Source of the DNA: Actinomadura macrotermitis
GTDB taxonomy: Bacteria > Actinomycetota > Actinomycetes > Streptosporangiales > Streptosporangiaceae
Direction: 5' to 3'
Length of the DNA stretch: 64,000 nt
NCBI RefSeq assembly: GCF_009604375.1
Contig: NZ_WEGH01000002.1
Span: 1,760,073-1,824,072, forward strand
Shown: one piece after another, positions 42,708-50,743 of the stretch
Position numbering within the stretch: position 1 is the stretch's first letter
Layout: each line of letters begins with the position of its first letter
The notes under the pieces: generated by a model
Database searches by the model: none
The model's input: the letters and a program-made list of their open reading frames with translations, nothing else
What the model was told of the DNA's origin: nothing
Position numbers and translations under genes: made by a program

Positions 42708-43063
42708 CCGGGTGTCAGCGGGCGGCCTTGAGGCGGGGGTCAGCAGGCCGTGTGGAGACGATGATGCTGAAGAACTACGAGTACCAGAGCGAGTTCGCCC
42801 GCGAGTACTTCGGCAAGGGCGTGGCTGAAGGCAGGGCCAAAGAGAAGACGGAGACCACGGCGAAGAACGTTCTGCACATCCTCAGGACCCGGAGCGTCTG
42901 CGTCTCGGACGAAGCCCGCAGGCGCATCCTCGGCTGCCAGGACCTTGGACAGCTCCAAACCTGGCTCGAACGAGCCATCACGGCCTCCAGCACCCGCGAG
43001 CTGTTCCAGGACTGACCGGGCGTCAGTGGGCGGCCTTGATCACCTCGGGGTTCAGCAGGCCGT
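42459..43063. repeat. imperfect tandem duplication, unit about 296 bp
   Basis: The segment from GAGACGATG (42459) to about 42754 recurs from 42755 to about 43063. Each unit includes the C-terminal third of the Rpn-like gene plus the start of the region matching the 3' end of the adjacent kinase gene (GGGCGGCCTTGA...TCAGCAGGCCGT). Unit 1 keeps only a degenerate kinase tail; unit 2 joins the intact kinase. Confidence 0.75.
42752..43015 (+). pseudogene. truncated duplicate of the Rpn-like gene (C-terminal third)
   Basis: An 87-codon open frame (GTG 42752 or ATG 42761) encoding MLKNYEYQSEFAREYFGKG...SSTRELFQD. This matches the last 82 residues of the preceding gene with scattered substitutions and a central divergent stretch (VAEGRAKEKTETT against KVEGQLEATAK). 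It lacks the nuclease core. The preserved frame could mean recent origin or a retained C-terminal function. Confidence 0.7.
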
Positions 43064-44765
43064 CCAGCTTCGCCCAGGGCACCGGCGTCCAGGCGGTGTC
43101 GGAGCACGCCTCGCCGAACAGGCCGCCGAAGAGGAACTCGGCGCCCTGCGGGGTGAGCAGGGTGCGCGACGCCAGCCGTGACACCGGCCGGTTCAGCTGC
43201 GGGGAGAACAGCTTGTAGTCGCAGAAGGAGCCCTGGTCACGCAGCTTGGCCGGTACGGCGACGCGGCGGACGATCGTCTGCGAGCCCGCCGGCGTCAGCA
43301 CGGCGGGCAGGAACATCTCGCCGGTCTGCAGGGCCCGTCCGGTCCGCAGGTCCACTGTGACGGTGACGACCGTGCCGAGGGTGCCGCCGCCTGCGTTGAC
43401 CGGCCGCTTGAGGTCGTAGGCCGCCGAGACGTAGCGGGGACCGGCGAGGCCGATCCGGCTTTTGAAGACGGCGGGGGTGGAGCGGTTCATCTGGCCCTGC
43501 GGGCCTTGCCGGTCCTTGTCCAGCAGCAGCCACTGCCGCCGCTCTTCGGCCATGAAGTCGTCCACCGGTTTGCGCAGGGCCTGGTTGACGCGGGTCTGCA
43601 AGGCGGTGTCGCGCAGGCCCTTGACCGTGACGATCTGCGCGCCGGTCGTGAACAGGCCGGTGGACGGGTTCTTCAACGTCATCAGCGTCGTCGTCGCGGC
43701 GATCCGCTGGACGGCCGGGGGCCGTTTCGGCTCGGGCCTGGCGGCCTGGTAGGCCGCGACCCCGCCGCCGCCGAGCGCGACGGCGCCGATCGCCACGCCT
43801 GCCACGACCTTGGCACCGCCCGCGGCCGCCATGGCGCCGCCGCCCGCGCTCGCGGCGCTCGCGCCACCGGCGGCTCCGGTCGCCGTGCCGGTGCCGATTC
43901 CGGCCGCGGCCAAGGGGAACGCTGCCGCCAGCGCGACCGCTCCGGCGGCCAGCGCGCGGACGCCCCTGCTCTCCCAGTCGGCCCCGTAGGCGGCCTGCGC
44001 GCGGCTCTCCAGGGCCGCGGCGAAGTCCCCGGCGGTGGGCGGACGCTCCTCGGGGCGCTTGGCGAGGCCGCTTCGCACCAGTTCGTGCAGCGGTTCGGGG
44101 ATGCCGTCCAGCGGCACCGGGGCCGTGCGGTGCGCGTGGGCGAGGGCGGCGGCGTCGCCGGCGAAGGGCGGCCGGCCGGTGAGGCACCGGTAGAAGACGC
44201 AGGTCGCGGCGTAGACGTCGGTGGCGGGGCTCGCCGGCCGCCGGTCCCACTGCTCGGGCGCCATGTACACCGGGGTGCCCGAGCCGCCGCCCTGCCCGGT
44301 GTGGGTGGCGACGCCGAAGTCGGCGAGCTTGCTGAGGCCGTCCGGCCGGACCAGGACGTTGGCGGGTTTGTAGTCCCGGTGCACCACACCGAGGCCGTGG
44401 GCGGCGTCGAGGCCGAGCAGCGAGCCTTTCAGGACGGCCAGGGAGGCCTCGGGGGAGAGGGTGCCGTGCTCGTCGAGGACGCGTTTCAGCGAGACGCCGT
44501 CGACGGCCTCCATGACGATCGCGGCCTGCCCGCCGGCGCTGGTCACGAACTGCAGGAGCCGCACCACGTACGGGCTCTTCACCCGGCCGAGCAGCTCGGC
44601 CTCGCGGCGCAGTGCCGCGACGGCGTCCGCGTCGGCGGTCAGCAGGTACTTGATCGCGACGGGGCTCCCGGAGGCGTCGTGCCGGGCCAGCACCACCCGG
44701 CCGAACGCGCCCGCGCCGAGTTCGCGGATCTCGGTGAAGCCCGCCACCCGCCAGGCGGAGGTCAC
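43023..44765 (-). CDS. Ser/Thr protein kinase with C-terminal RsiV-like domain (second of pair)
   Basis: A 580-residue kinase with intact motifs: LGAGAFGRVVLA, VAIKYLL, HRDYKPAN, DFG, APEQW. After the kinase domain (about 7-265) come two hydrophobic Ala/Gly stretches and a C-terminal domain (about 350-580). Its IVTVKGLRDTALQTRVNQAL...YVSAAYDLKR...VTVDLRTGRAL resembles DUF3298/RsiV-type sensor domains (my inference). GTG 44765 overlaps the stop of the upstream kinase (GTGA). The two proteins are close paralogues, differing mainly in the linker and sensor domain. Confidence 0.9.
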   Translation of the reverse strand: MTSAWRVAGFTEIRELGAGAFGRVVLARHDASGSPVAIKYLLTADADAVAALRREAELLGRVKSPYVVRLLQFVTSAGGQAAIVMEAVDGVSLKRVLDEHGTLSPEASLAVLKGSLLGLDAAHGLGVVHRDYKPANVLVRPDGLSKLADFGVATHTGQGGGSGTPVYMAPEQWDRRPASPATDVYAATCVFYRCLTGRPPFAGDAAALAHAHRTAPVPLDGIPEPLHELVRSGLAKRPEERPPTAGDFAAALESRAQAAYGADWESRGVRALAAGAVALAAAFPLAAAGIGTGTATGAAGGASAASAGGGAMAAAGGAKVVAGVAIGAVALGGGGVAAYQAARPEPKRPPAVQRIAATTTLMTLKNPSTGLFTTGAQIVTVKGLRDTALQTRVNQALRKPVDDFMAEERRQWLLLDKDRQGPQGQMNRSTPAVFKSRIGLAGPRYVSAAYDLKRPVNAGGGTLGTVVTVTVDLRTGRALQTGEMFLPAVLTPAGSQTIVRRVAVPAKLRDQGSFCDYKLFSPQLNRPVSRLASRTLLTPQGAEFLFGGLFGEACSDTAWTPVPWAKLDGLLNPEVIKAAH

Positions 44766-46561
44766 CGGGCGGCCTTGATCACTTCGGGGTTCAGCAGGTC
44801 GCCGACCTTCGCCCAGGGCATCGGGGTCCAGCCGTAGGCCGAGCACTCGCCGCCGATGTTGCCGCCGAAGAGGAACTCCACGCCCTGCTTGGTGAGCAGG
44901 GTGCGGGTCGCGAGGGTGTCCGCCCCGTAGATCTCGCGGCCGGTGTTCGGCGCGGTCCGGGCGACCAGGGAGTAGTCGCAGTTGGGGGACGTGGGGCGCA
45001 TGTTCGCCGGGAGCGGGACGCGCTGGTTGAACGTCCGTACGCCGGCCGGCGTCAGCGCGGCGGGCTGGAACATCTCGGTGCTCTGCAGGGTCTTGCCGGT
45101 CTGGAGGTCGACCGTCACCGTGCGGACCTGGCCCATGGAGCCGCCGCCCGCGTAGATCCAGCGCCTCATGTCGTAGGCGGCCGAGACGTAGCGCGGTCCG
45201 GCGAGCCCGGCGCGGCCCTTGAAGATCGCCGAGCGGGCCTTGTTCAGCCGGCGCCACTGGGGCGCGACCGAGCCGCCCTTGATGGAGGCCCAGTCCTTGC
45301 GCTCCTGGGCCAGGAAGTCGTCCACCGGCTTGCGCAGCGCCTGGTTGACGCGGGCCTGCAGGGCGGTGTCGCGCAGGCCCTTGACCGTGATGATCTGCGC
45401 GCCCGTGGCGAACATGCCGCTGTCGGGATTGCTGAACGAGACCGGTGTCGTCACCGCGGCGACCTGCTGGACGGCCGGGCGCTGCTTCGGCTTGGACTTG
45501 GCGACCTGGTAGGCGGCGACTCCGCCGCCGCCGAGCGCGACGGCGCCGAGGGCGACGCCCGCGACGACCTTCGTGCCGCCCACGGCCGCCATGGCGCCGC
45601 CGCCCGAGCCGGCCGCGCTCGCGCCGCCGGCCCCGGCGGCCCCCGCTCCGGCGGCCCCGGCCCCGGCCCCGGCCGCGCCGCCGGTGCCGAGCCCGGCCGC
45701 GGCCAGCGGGAACGCCGCGGCCAGCGCCGCGGCGCCGGTCGCCAGGGCGCGGATGCCCTGGTGCTCCCAGCCGGCGCCGTAGGTGGTGCGCGCGAGGTCC
45801 TCCAGGGCCGCGGCGAAGTCGCCGGCGACCGGCGGGCGCTCCTCGGGACGCTTGGCCAGCCCGCTCCACACGAGCCGCCGCAGCGGTTCGGGGATGTCGT
45901 CCAGCGGCACCGGCTCGGACAGGTGCGCGTGCATCAGCGCGGCCTGCGACCCGCCCGCGAACGGCGGGCGGCCCGTCACGCACTGGTAGAAGACGGCGGT
46001 GGCGGCGTACACGTCGGCCTCCGGGCCGGCGGCCTGGCGCTGCCACTGCTCGGGCGCCATGTACAGCGGGGTGCCCGCGCCGCTCGCCTGCCCGGCGTGG
46101 GTGGCGACGCCGAAGTCGGCGAGCTTGCTCAGCCCGTCGCCCTGCACGAGGACGTTGGCGGGCTTGTAGTCGCGGTGCACGACGCCGAGGCGGTGCGCGG
46201 CGTCCAGCCCGAGCAGCGACCCCTTCAGCACCACCAGCGACGCCTCGGGCGTGAGCCTGCCGTGCTCCTCCAGGACCCGCTTCAGCGTGACCCCGTTGAC
46301 GGCCTCCATCACGATCGCGGCCCGGCCGTCGGCGCTGGTCGCGAACTGGTAGAGCCGCACCACGTGCGGGCTCTGCACCCGGCCGAGCAGCTCGGCCTCA
46401 CGGCGCAGCGCCGCGACGGCGCCCGCGTCGGCGGTCAGCAGGTACTTGATGGCGACGGGGCGGCCGGAGGCGTCGTGCCGGGCGAGGACCACCCGGCCGA
46501 ACGCCCCGGCGCCCAGTTCGCGCACTTCGGTGAAACCACCGACCCGCCATTCCTCGGGCAC
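44762..46561 (-). CDS. Ser/Thr protein kinase with C-terminal RsiV-like domain (first of pair)
   Basis: A 599-residue paralogue of the following gene: kinase motifs LGAGAFGRVVLA, VAIKYLL, HRDYKPAN, DFG, APEQW; a Gly/Ala repeat linker (GAGAGAAGAGAAGAGG); the hydrophobic helix VVAGVALGAVALGGGGVAAY; and the same C-terminal domain type. I chose GTG 46561 because AAAGG lies 7 bases upstream and the N-terminus then matches the paralogues (xxxWRVxGFTE); ATG 46576 and a longer ATG are alternatives. Both genes are probably one operon sensing related envelope signals. Confidence 0.9.
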   Translation of the reverse strand: MPEEWRVGGFTEVRELGAGAFGRVVLARHDASGRPVAIKYLLTADAGAVAALRREAELLGRVQSPHVVRLYQFATSADGRAAIVMEAVNGVTLKRVLEEHGRLTPEASLVVLKGSLLGLDAAHRLGVVHRDYKPANVLVQGDGLSKLADFGVATHAGQASGAGTPLYMAPEQWQRQAAGPEADVYAATAVFYQCVTGRPPFAGGSQAALMHAHLSEPVPLDDIPEPLRRLVWSGLAKRPEERPPVAGDFAAALEDLARTTYGAGWEHQGIRALATGAAALAAAFPLAAAGLGTGGAAGAGAGAAGAGAAGAGGASAAGSGGGAMAAVGGTKVVAGVALGAVALGGGGVAAYQVAKSKPKQRPAVQQVAAVTTPVSFSNPDSGMFATGAQIITVKGLRDTALQARVNQALRKPVDDFLAQERKDWASIKGGSVAPQWRRLNKARSAIFKGRAGLAGPRYVSAAYDMRRWIYAGGGSMGQVRTVTVDLQTGKTLQSTEMFQPAALTPAGVRTFNQRVPLPANMRPTSPNCDYSLVARTAPNTGREIYGADTLATRTLLTKQGVEFLFGGNIGGECSAYGWTPMPWAKVGDLLNPEVIKAAR

Positions 46562-46726
46562 GCGAATACCTTTCATGTCCAGCGCTGGAACGCAATACGG
46601 CAAGGAGCGGGAATGGGCTTGGAATGCGATCCGCGGGCGGCCGGCCGCAAGGGCCGGGGCCAGGCTGGAGGAGTAGCGGCACCGCGTGCGCGACGGGGCC
46701 GGCCGCCGGGACCGGAACCCGGTGGT

Positions 46727-46924
46727 CTAGCGTTCGGCCCCGACAGGTTCGTCCCCGCGGAGCAGGGCGTGCACCTCGGATTCACGGAAACGGCGGTGGC
46801 CGCCGGGAGTGCGGATGCTGCTGATCCGCCCGGCCGCGGCCCAGCGGGTGACCGTCTTCGGGTCGACCCGGAACAGGGCGGCGACCTCCCCCGGGGTCAG
46901 TAGGCGCTCGCTCGTGCTCTCCAC
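46727..46924 (-). CDS. bldC: developmental regulator BldC
   Basis: A 65-residue MerR-like DNA-binding protein: LLTPGEVAALFRVDPKTVTRWAAAGRISSIRTPGGHRRFRESEV is nearly identical to Streptomyces BldC, which binds DNA cooperatively and holds cells in vegetative growth. GTG 46924 follows GGGGGAGA. It is head-to-head with the threonine dehydratase gene across 244 bases. It is the same fold class as the BdtA-like protein at 13844-14047. Confidence 0.95.
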   Translation of the reverse strand: MESTSERLLTPGEVAALFRVDPKTVTRWAAAGRISSIRTPGGHRRFRESEVHALLRGDEPVGAER

Positions 46925-47168
46925 GTTTTCTCTCCCCCTTTGTCCCGCTCTCTGCGCGGGTGGACTGTTTCCTAGTGTGGCGGGTCAAGACCGATTTCTC
47001 CCTTGTTTTCGGAAAAGATCACGCTCCGTAGTCCGCTGAGCTGCGCCTATCACGGGAAGTGAAGGCCGCTCCGGGCACACCGATCCCACCCTTCCCGCGC
47101 GATGTGCCAGGTCCCGCCGGGCGCCGCCCGTTACCGGCCACCGAACCCGACGGCATACGCTGCGGGGC

Positions 47169-48128
47169 ATGTCGGATCTGGTGACCCTGGCGGACATCGA
47201 GCGCGCGGCCGCCGGAGTCGCCGGCGCGGTGCTGCGCACCCCGCTCGTGCCCTTTCCCGGCGCCGACCCCGAGCTGCTGGTCAAGGCCGAGTCGCTGCAG
47301 CCGATCGGCGCGTTCAAGCTCCGCGGCGCCCGCGCGGTGATCGGCGCGCTGCCCGAGGAGGTGCGCGCCCGCGGCGTCGTCGCGCACTCCAGCGGCAACC
47401 ACGCGCAGGCCGTCGCCTACACCGCGCGCGAGTTCGGCGTCCGCGCCGTGCTGGTCATCCCGCACACCGCGCCCGCGGTGAAGGTGGACGCGTGCGCCGC
47501 GCTCGGCGCCGAGATCGTCTACGTGGAGCCGACGCTGGAGGCGCGCGCCGGCACCGCCGCCCAGCTCGCGGACGCGCACGGCTTCACCCTCGTCCCGCCG
47601 TTCGACCACCCCGGCGTCATCGCCGGGCAGGGCACCGTCGGACTGGAGATCGTGCAGGACCGGCCGGACGCGCAGGTGGTGCTCGTCCCGGTCGGCGGCG
47701 GCGGCCTGATCTCCGGCGTCGCGGCCGCGGTCAAGGCGCTGAACCCGGCCGCCCGGGTGATCGGCGTGGAGCCCGAGCTGGCCGCCGACGCCCGCGACTC
47801 GCTGCGCGCCGGGCACCCCGTCGGCTGGCCCGCCGAGGACACCGGCCGCACCATCGCCGACGCGCTGCGCGTGCAGCGGGTCGGCGACCTCACCTTCGCG
47901 CACATCCGCGAGCACGTGGACGCCATCGTCACCGTGACCGACGACGAGATCCGCGGCGCCATGCGCCGCCTCGCCCGCGAGGCCCGCCTGATCGCCGAGC
48001 CAGGCGGCGCCGTCGCCACCGCCGCCTACCTCTACCGCCGCGCCGAGCTGCCCGAAGCACGCACCTATGTATCGGTCCTGTCGGGCGGCAACGCCGACCC
48101 GGCGCTGTTCGCCGAGGTCCTGCGTTAG
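47169..48128 (+). CDS. PLP-dependent threonine/serine dehydratase
   Basis: A 319-residue fold-type II PLP enzyme. The Schiff-base lysine is in IGAFKLRGA, with SSGNHAQAVAY for the cofactor phosphate region and the glycine loop VPVGGGGLISGV. It lacks the C-terminal ACT-like regulatory domain of IlvA, so a catabolic threonine/serine dehydratase or serine racemase-like role is likely. TACGCT plus exactly 7 bases precede ATG 47169, a textbook leaderless promoter. Confidence 0.92.
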   Translation: MSDLVTLADIERAAAGVAGAVLRTPLVPFPGADPELLVKAESLQPIGAFKLRGARAVIGALPEEVRARGVVAHSSGNHAQAVAYTAREFGVRAVLVIPHTAPAVKVDACAALGAEIVYVEPTLEARAGTAAQLADAHGFTLVPPFDHPGVIAGQGTVGLEIVQDRPDAQVVLVPVGGGGLISGVAAAVKALNPAARVIGVEPELAADARDSLRAGHPVGWPAEDTGRTIADALRVQRVGDLTFAHIREHVDAIVTVTDDEIRGAMRRLAREARLIAEPGGAVATAAYLYRRAELPEARTYVSVLSGGNADPALFAEVLR

Positions 48129-48163
48129 CACCTCGCGGGGGCGGGGGTAATCTCGTAGGCGTC

Positions 48164-48397
48164 ATGCATCCTGTACTCCGTTACTCCCTCGCGCGGCTGC
48201 TGATCTTCGCTGCGACCGCCGGCGTGCTGTGGTTCACCCCGCTGCAGCAGACCCCGGCCTTCCTGCTGCTGGCCGCCATGCTGCTCAGCGGCCTGATCAG
48301 CTACGTGCTGCTGTCGCGCCAGCGCGACGCGGTGTCGTCCGCGGTGATCGAGCGGAAGCAGAAGTTCGAGCAGGCGCGGACCAAGGAAGACGCCTGA
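48164..48397 (+). CDS. DUF4229-type small membrane protein
   Basis: A 77-residue protein with two transmembrane helices (about 9-25 and 33-50) and a charged, probably cytoplasmic C-terminal helix (SAVIERKQKFEQARTKEDA). It matches the DUF4229 family of actinobacteria, commonly located beside menaquinone and respiratory genes. TAATCT lies 10 bases before the ATG. Function unknown. Confidence 0.83.
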   Translation: MHPVLRYSLARLLIFAATAGVLWFTPLQQTPAFLLLAAMLLSGLISYVLLSRQRDAVSSAVIERKQKFEQARTKEDA

Positions 48398-48454
48398 CCT
48401 CCTAGGCGGGACGGCGCACGCGCCGCCGCGCGGGCCGCCTCCTATGGTGGTGGC

Positions 48455-49156
48455 ATGACCCGCGCCTCTCTCGACAAACAGCCCGCCGACGTCGCGGCCA
48501 TGTTCGACAGCACCGCCGAACGCTACGACCTGCTCAACACGCTGATGACCGGCGGCCAGGACCGCCGCTGGCGGCGCGAGGTCGTCCGGGCCGTCGCGGC
48601 GCGGCCCGGTGAGCGCGTGCTCGACCTGGCGGCCGGCACCGGCACCTCCTCCGTCCCCTTCGCCGAGTCCGGCGCCGAGACGGTGGCCTGCGACTTCTCC
48701 CTTGGCATGCTGCGGGTCGGGGTGCGCCGGCAGGAGGGCGTGGAGCGGCTCAGCTTCGTCGCCGGGGACGCGCTGCGGCTGCCCTTCGCCGACGACTCCT
48801 TCGACGCCGTCACCATCTCCTTCGGGCTGCGCAACGTCGCCGACACCATCGCCGCGCTGCGCGAGCTGCGCCGCGTCGCGCGCCCCGGCGGCCGGCTGCT
48901 CATCTGCGAGGTGAGCCACCCCCCGAACCCGCTGCTGGCGTTCGGGCACAAGGCCCATCTGAAGGTCGGGCTGCCGCTGCTGGCCAAGGTCAGCTCCAAC
49001 CCCGACTCCTACCACTACCTGGCCGAGTCGACGCTGGCCTGGCCCGACCAGGCCGCGCTGGCGCGGATCATCCAGGACGCCGGCTGGACGAAGGTCCGCT
49101 GGCGCGACCTCACCTTCGGGGTGGCGGCGCTGCACCACGCCGTCAATCCCGGCTGA
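48455..49156 (+). CDS. menG: demethylmenaquinone methyltransferase
   Basis: A 233-residue UbiE/MenG methyltransferase for the last step of menaquinone synthesis. Motifs: MFDSTAERYDLLNTLMTGGQDRRWR, SAM-binding VLDLAAGTGTSS, FDAVTISFGLRNV and the C-terminal FGVAALHHAV. TATGGT lies 6 bases before ATG 48455 (leaderless pattern). Menaquinone is the electron acceptor of the complex I encoded downstream. Confidence 0.93.
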   Translation: MTRASLDKQPADVAAMFDSTAERYDLLNTLMTGGQDRRWRREVVRAVAARPGERVLDLAAGTGTSSVPFAESGAETVACDFSLGMLRVGVRRQEGVERLSFVAGDALRLPFADDSFDAVTISFGLRNVADTIAALRELRRVARPGGRLLICEVSHPPNPLLAFGHKAHLKVGLPLLAKVSSNPDSYHYLAESTLAWPDQAALARIIQDAGWTKVRWRDLTFGVAALHHAVNPG

Positions 49157-49260
49157 TCGGTTCGGAACGGGCCACCCGCCTGTTTTCGGACCGGTCCAAA
49201 ACCCGGGGTGCCGAGAGGTACCCACGGGCCGCTCCAAAGGAATAGACTCCCCAACGGATT

Positions 49261-49280
49261 CTTGTGAAGTACTTCACAAG
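49261..49280. promoter_or_regulatory. perfect Rex operator before the geranylgeranyl reductase-nuo block
   Basis: CTTGTGAAGTACTTCACAAG is a perfect 20-bp palindrome and contains the full Rex consensus TTGTGAA-N4-TTCACAA. It lies 13-32 bases downstream of a -10 box (TAGACT, 49243-49248), so bound Rex would block the start of transcription. The rex gene is at 20145. Confidence 0.9.
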
Positions 49281-49302
49281 CGAACGAGCTAAGAGGAACG
49301 CT

Positions 49303-50559
49303 GTGACCGACTCCACCCGACACGCAGACGTCATCGTCGTCGGGGCCGGGCCCGCCGGATCATCGACCGCCTACTGGCTGGCCCAGGCCGGCCTGGATGT
49401 GCTGCTCCTGGAGAAGGCCACGTTCCCGCGCGACAAGATCTGCGGAGACGGCCTCACCCCCCGCGCCGTGCGGGCGCTCATCTCCATGGGCGTGGACATC
49501 GACGCCCCCGGCTGGAGCCGGAACAAGGGCCTGCGCATCTACGGCGGCGGCGTCAAGGTCGAGCTGCCCTGGCCGGAACTTGCCAGCTTCCCCGACTTCG
49601 GCCTGGTCCGCACCCGGATGGACCTGGACCAGCTGCTCGCCGAGCACGCCGCCCGCGCCGGCGCCCGCCTGCTGCAGGGCTGCAACGTCACCGGCCCGAT
49701 CCTGGACGAGCGCACCGACCGCATCACCGGCGTCACCGCCAAGCACCAGGGCGAGGACGTGGAGTTCCACGCCCCGCTCGTCGTCGCCGCCGACGGCAAC
49801 TCCACCCGGCTGTCGCTGGCCATGGGCCTGCAGCGCCGCGAGGACCGGCCGATGGGCGTGGCGGTCCGCCGCTACTACAAGAGCCCCCGCCACACCGACG
49901 ACTACATGGAGGCGTGGCTGGAGCTGTGGGACGGGCAGCGGCTGCTGCCCGGCTACGGCTGGGTCTTCCCCGTCGCCGACGGCACCTGCAACGTCGGCCT
50001 CGGCCTGCTCAACACCAGCAAGTCGTTCCAGAACGTCGACTACCGCGGCATGCTCAAGGGCTGGACGTCCACCATGCCCGAGGACTGGTGCTTCGACGAG
50101 GAGCACGCGACCGGCCCGACCCGGGGCGCGGCGCTGCCGATGGGCTTCAACCGGCAGCCGCACTACACCCGCGGCATGCTGCTCGTCGGCGACGCCGGCG
50201 GCATGATCAACCCCTTCAACGGCGAGGGCATCGACTACGCGCTGGAGTCCGGCCGGCTGGCCGCCGACATCATGGTGCAGGCGCTGGCGCGCCGCACCCC
50301 GGCGCAGCGCGAGCGGACCCTGTACGAGTACCCGCGCATCCTCAAGGACGAGCACGGCGGCTACTTCACGCTGGCCCGCGTGTTCGTGCAGGCCATCGGC
50401 GACCCCCGGGTGATGAAGTTCCTCACCGCGCACGGCCTGCCGCACCCCACGCTGATGCGGTTCACCCTGAAGCTGCTGGCCAACCTCACCGACCCTCGCG
50501 GCGGTGACGCGATGGACCGCATCATCAACGCCATGCAGAAGGTGGCGCCCGCCGCTTAA
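49303..50559 (+). CDS. geranylgeranyl reductase-family FAD enzyme (menaquinone reductase-like)
   Basis: A 418-residue flavoprotein. The N-terminal FAD motif is VIVVGAGPAGSSTAYWLAQAG, followed by KICGDGLTPRAV and the GDAGGMINPFNGEGIDYALESGRLAA motif of geranylgeranyl reductases. In actinobacteria such proteins (MenJ-like) saturate isoprene units of menaquinone, which fits its place between menG and nuo. GTG 49303 follows AAGAGGAA; an earlier in-frame GTG lies inside the Rex operator and is rejected. A Rex operator controls it. Confidence 0.88.
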   Translation: MTDSTRHADVIVVGAGPAGSSTAYWLAQAGLDVLLLEKATFPRDKICGDGLTPRAVRALISMGVDIDAPGWSRNKGLRIYGGGVKVELPWPELASFPDFGLVRTRMDLDQLLAEHAARAGARLLQGCNVTGPILDERTDRITGVTAKHQGEDVEFHAPLVVAADGNSTRLSLAMGLQRREDRPMGVAVRRYYKSPRHTDDYMEAWLELWDGQRLLPGYGWVFPVADGTCNVGLGLLNTSKSFQNVDYRGMLKGWTSTMPEDWCFDEEHATGPTRGAALPMGFNRQPHYTRGMLLVGDAGGMINPFNGEGIDYALESGRLAADIMVQALARRTPAQRERTLYEYPRILKDEHGGYFTLARVFVQAIGDPRVMKFLTAHGLPHPTLMRFTLKLLANLTDPRGGDAMDRIINAMQKVAPAA

Positions 50560-50614
50560 TCGACCCCCTGAGGGGAGTGCTATTGATCACCTTGGCTAGG
50601 GTGACGACCCGCGT

Positions 50615-50632
50615 TCGTGACCGAGGTCACGA
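50615..50632. promoter_or_regulatory. CRP/FNR-type palindrome upstream of nuoA
   Basis: TCGTGACC-GA-GGTCACGA has perfect 8-base arms and the TGA-N6-TCA core of CRP/FNR-family sites. It lies 112 bases before nuoA, in the 184-base gap after the reductase gene. A further weak inverted repeat (CGTAC-N6-GTACG) is at 50705-50720. Confidence 0.6.
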
Positions 50633-50743
50633 GGGCGGTCGCGTCACCGTGGCGCGTCCGTCCGGCGCCGCGCACCGCCCCGTGCGCGGCCCGGGACGCG
50701 TCTCGTACAACGTCGTACGTTCCGAGGAGAGGCGATAGGGACG

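Noticed and set aside
43023..46046. A single giant kinase of about 1007 residues from a continuous minus-strand frame
   Set aside because: The first half is an out-of-frame shadow of the upstream kinase. The true start is GTG 44765, overlapping the upstream stop, and both kinases have complete motifs in their own frames.
49264..49302. An upstream in-frame GTG start for the geranylgeranyl reductase
   Set aside because: It lies inside the Rex palindrome, only about 9 bases after the predicted transcription start, and has no Shine-Dalgarno. GTG 49303 has AAGAGGAA and starts at the conserved FAD domain.
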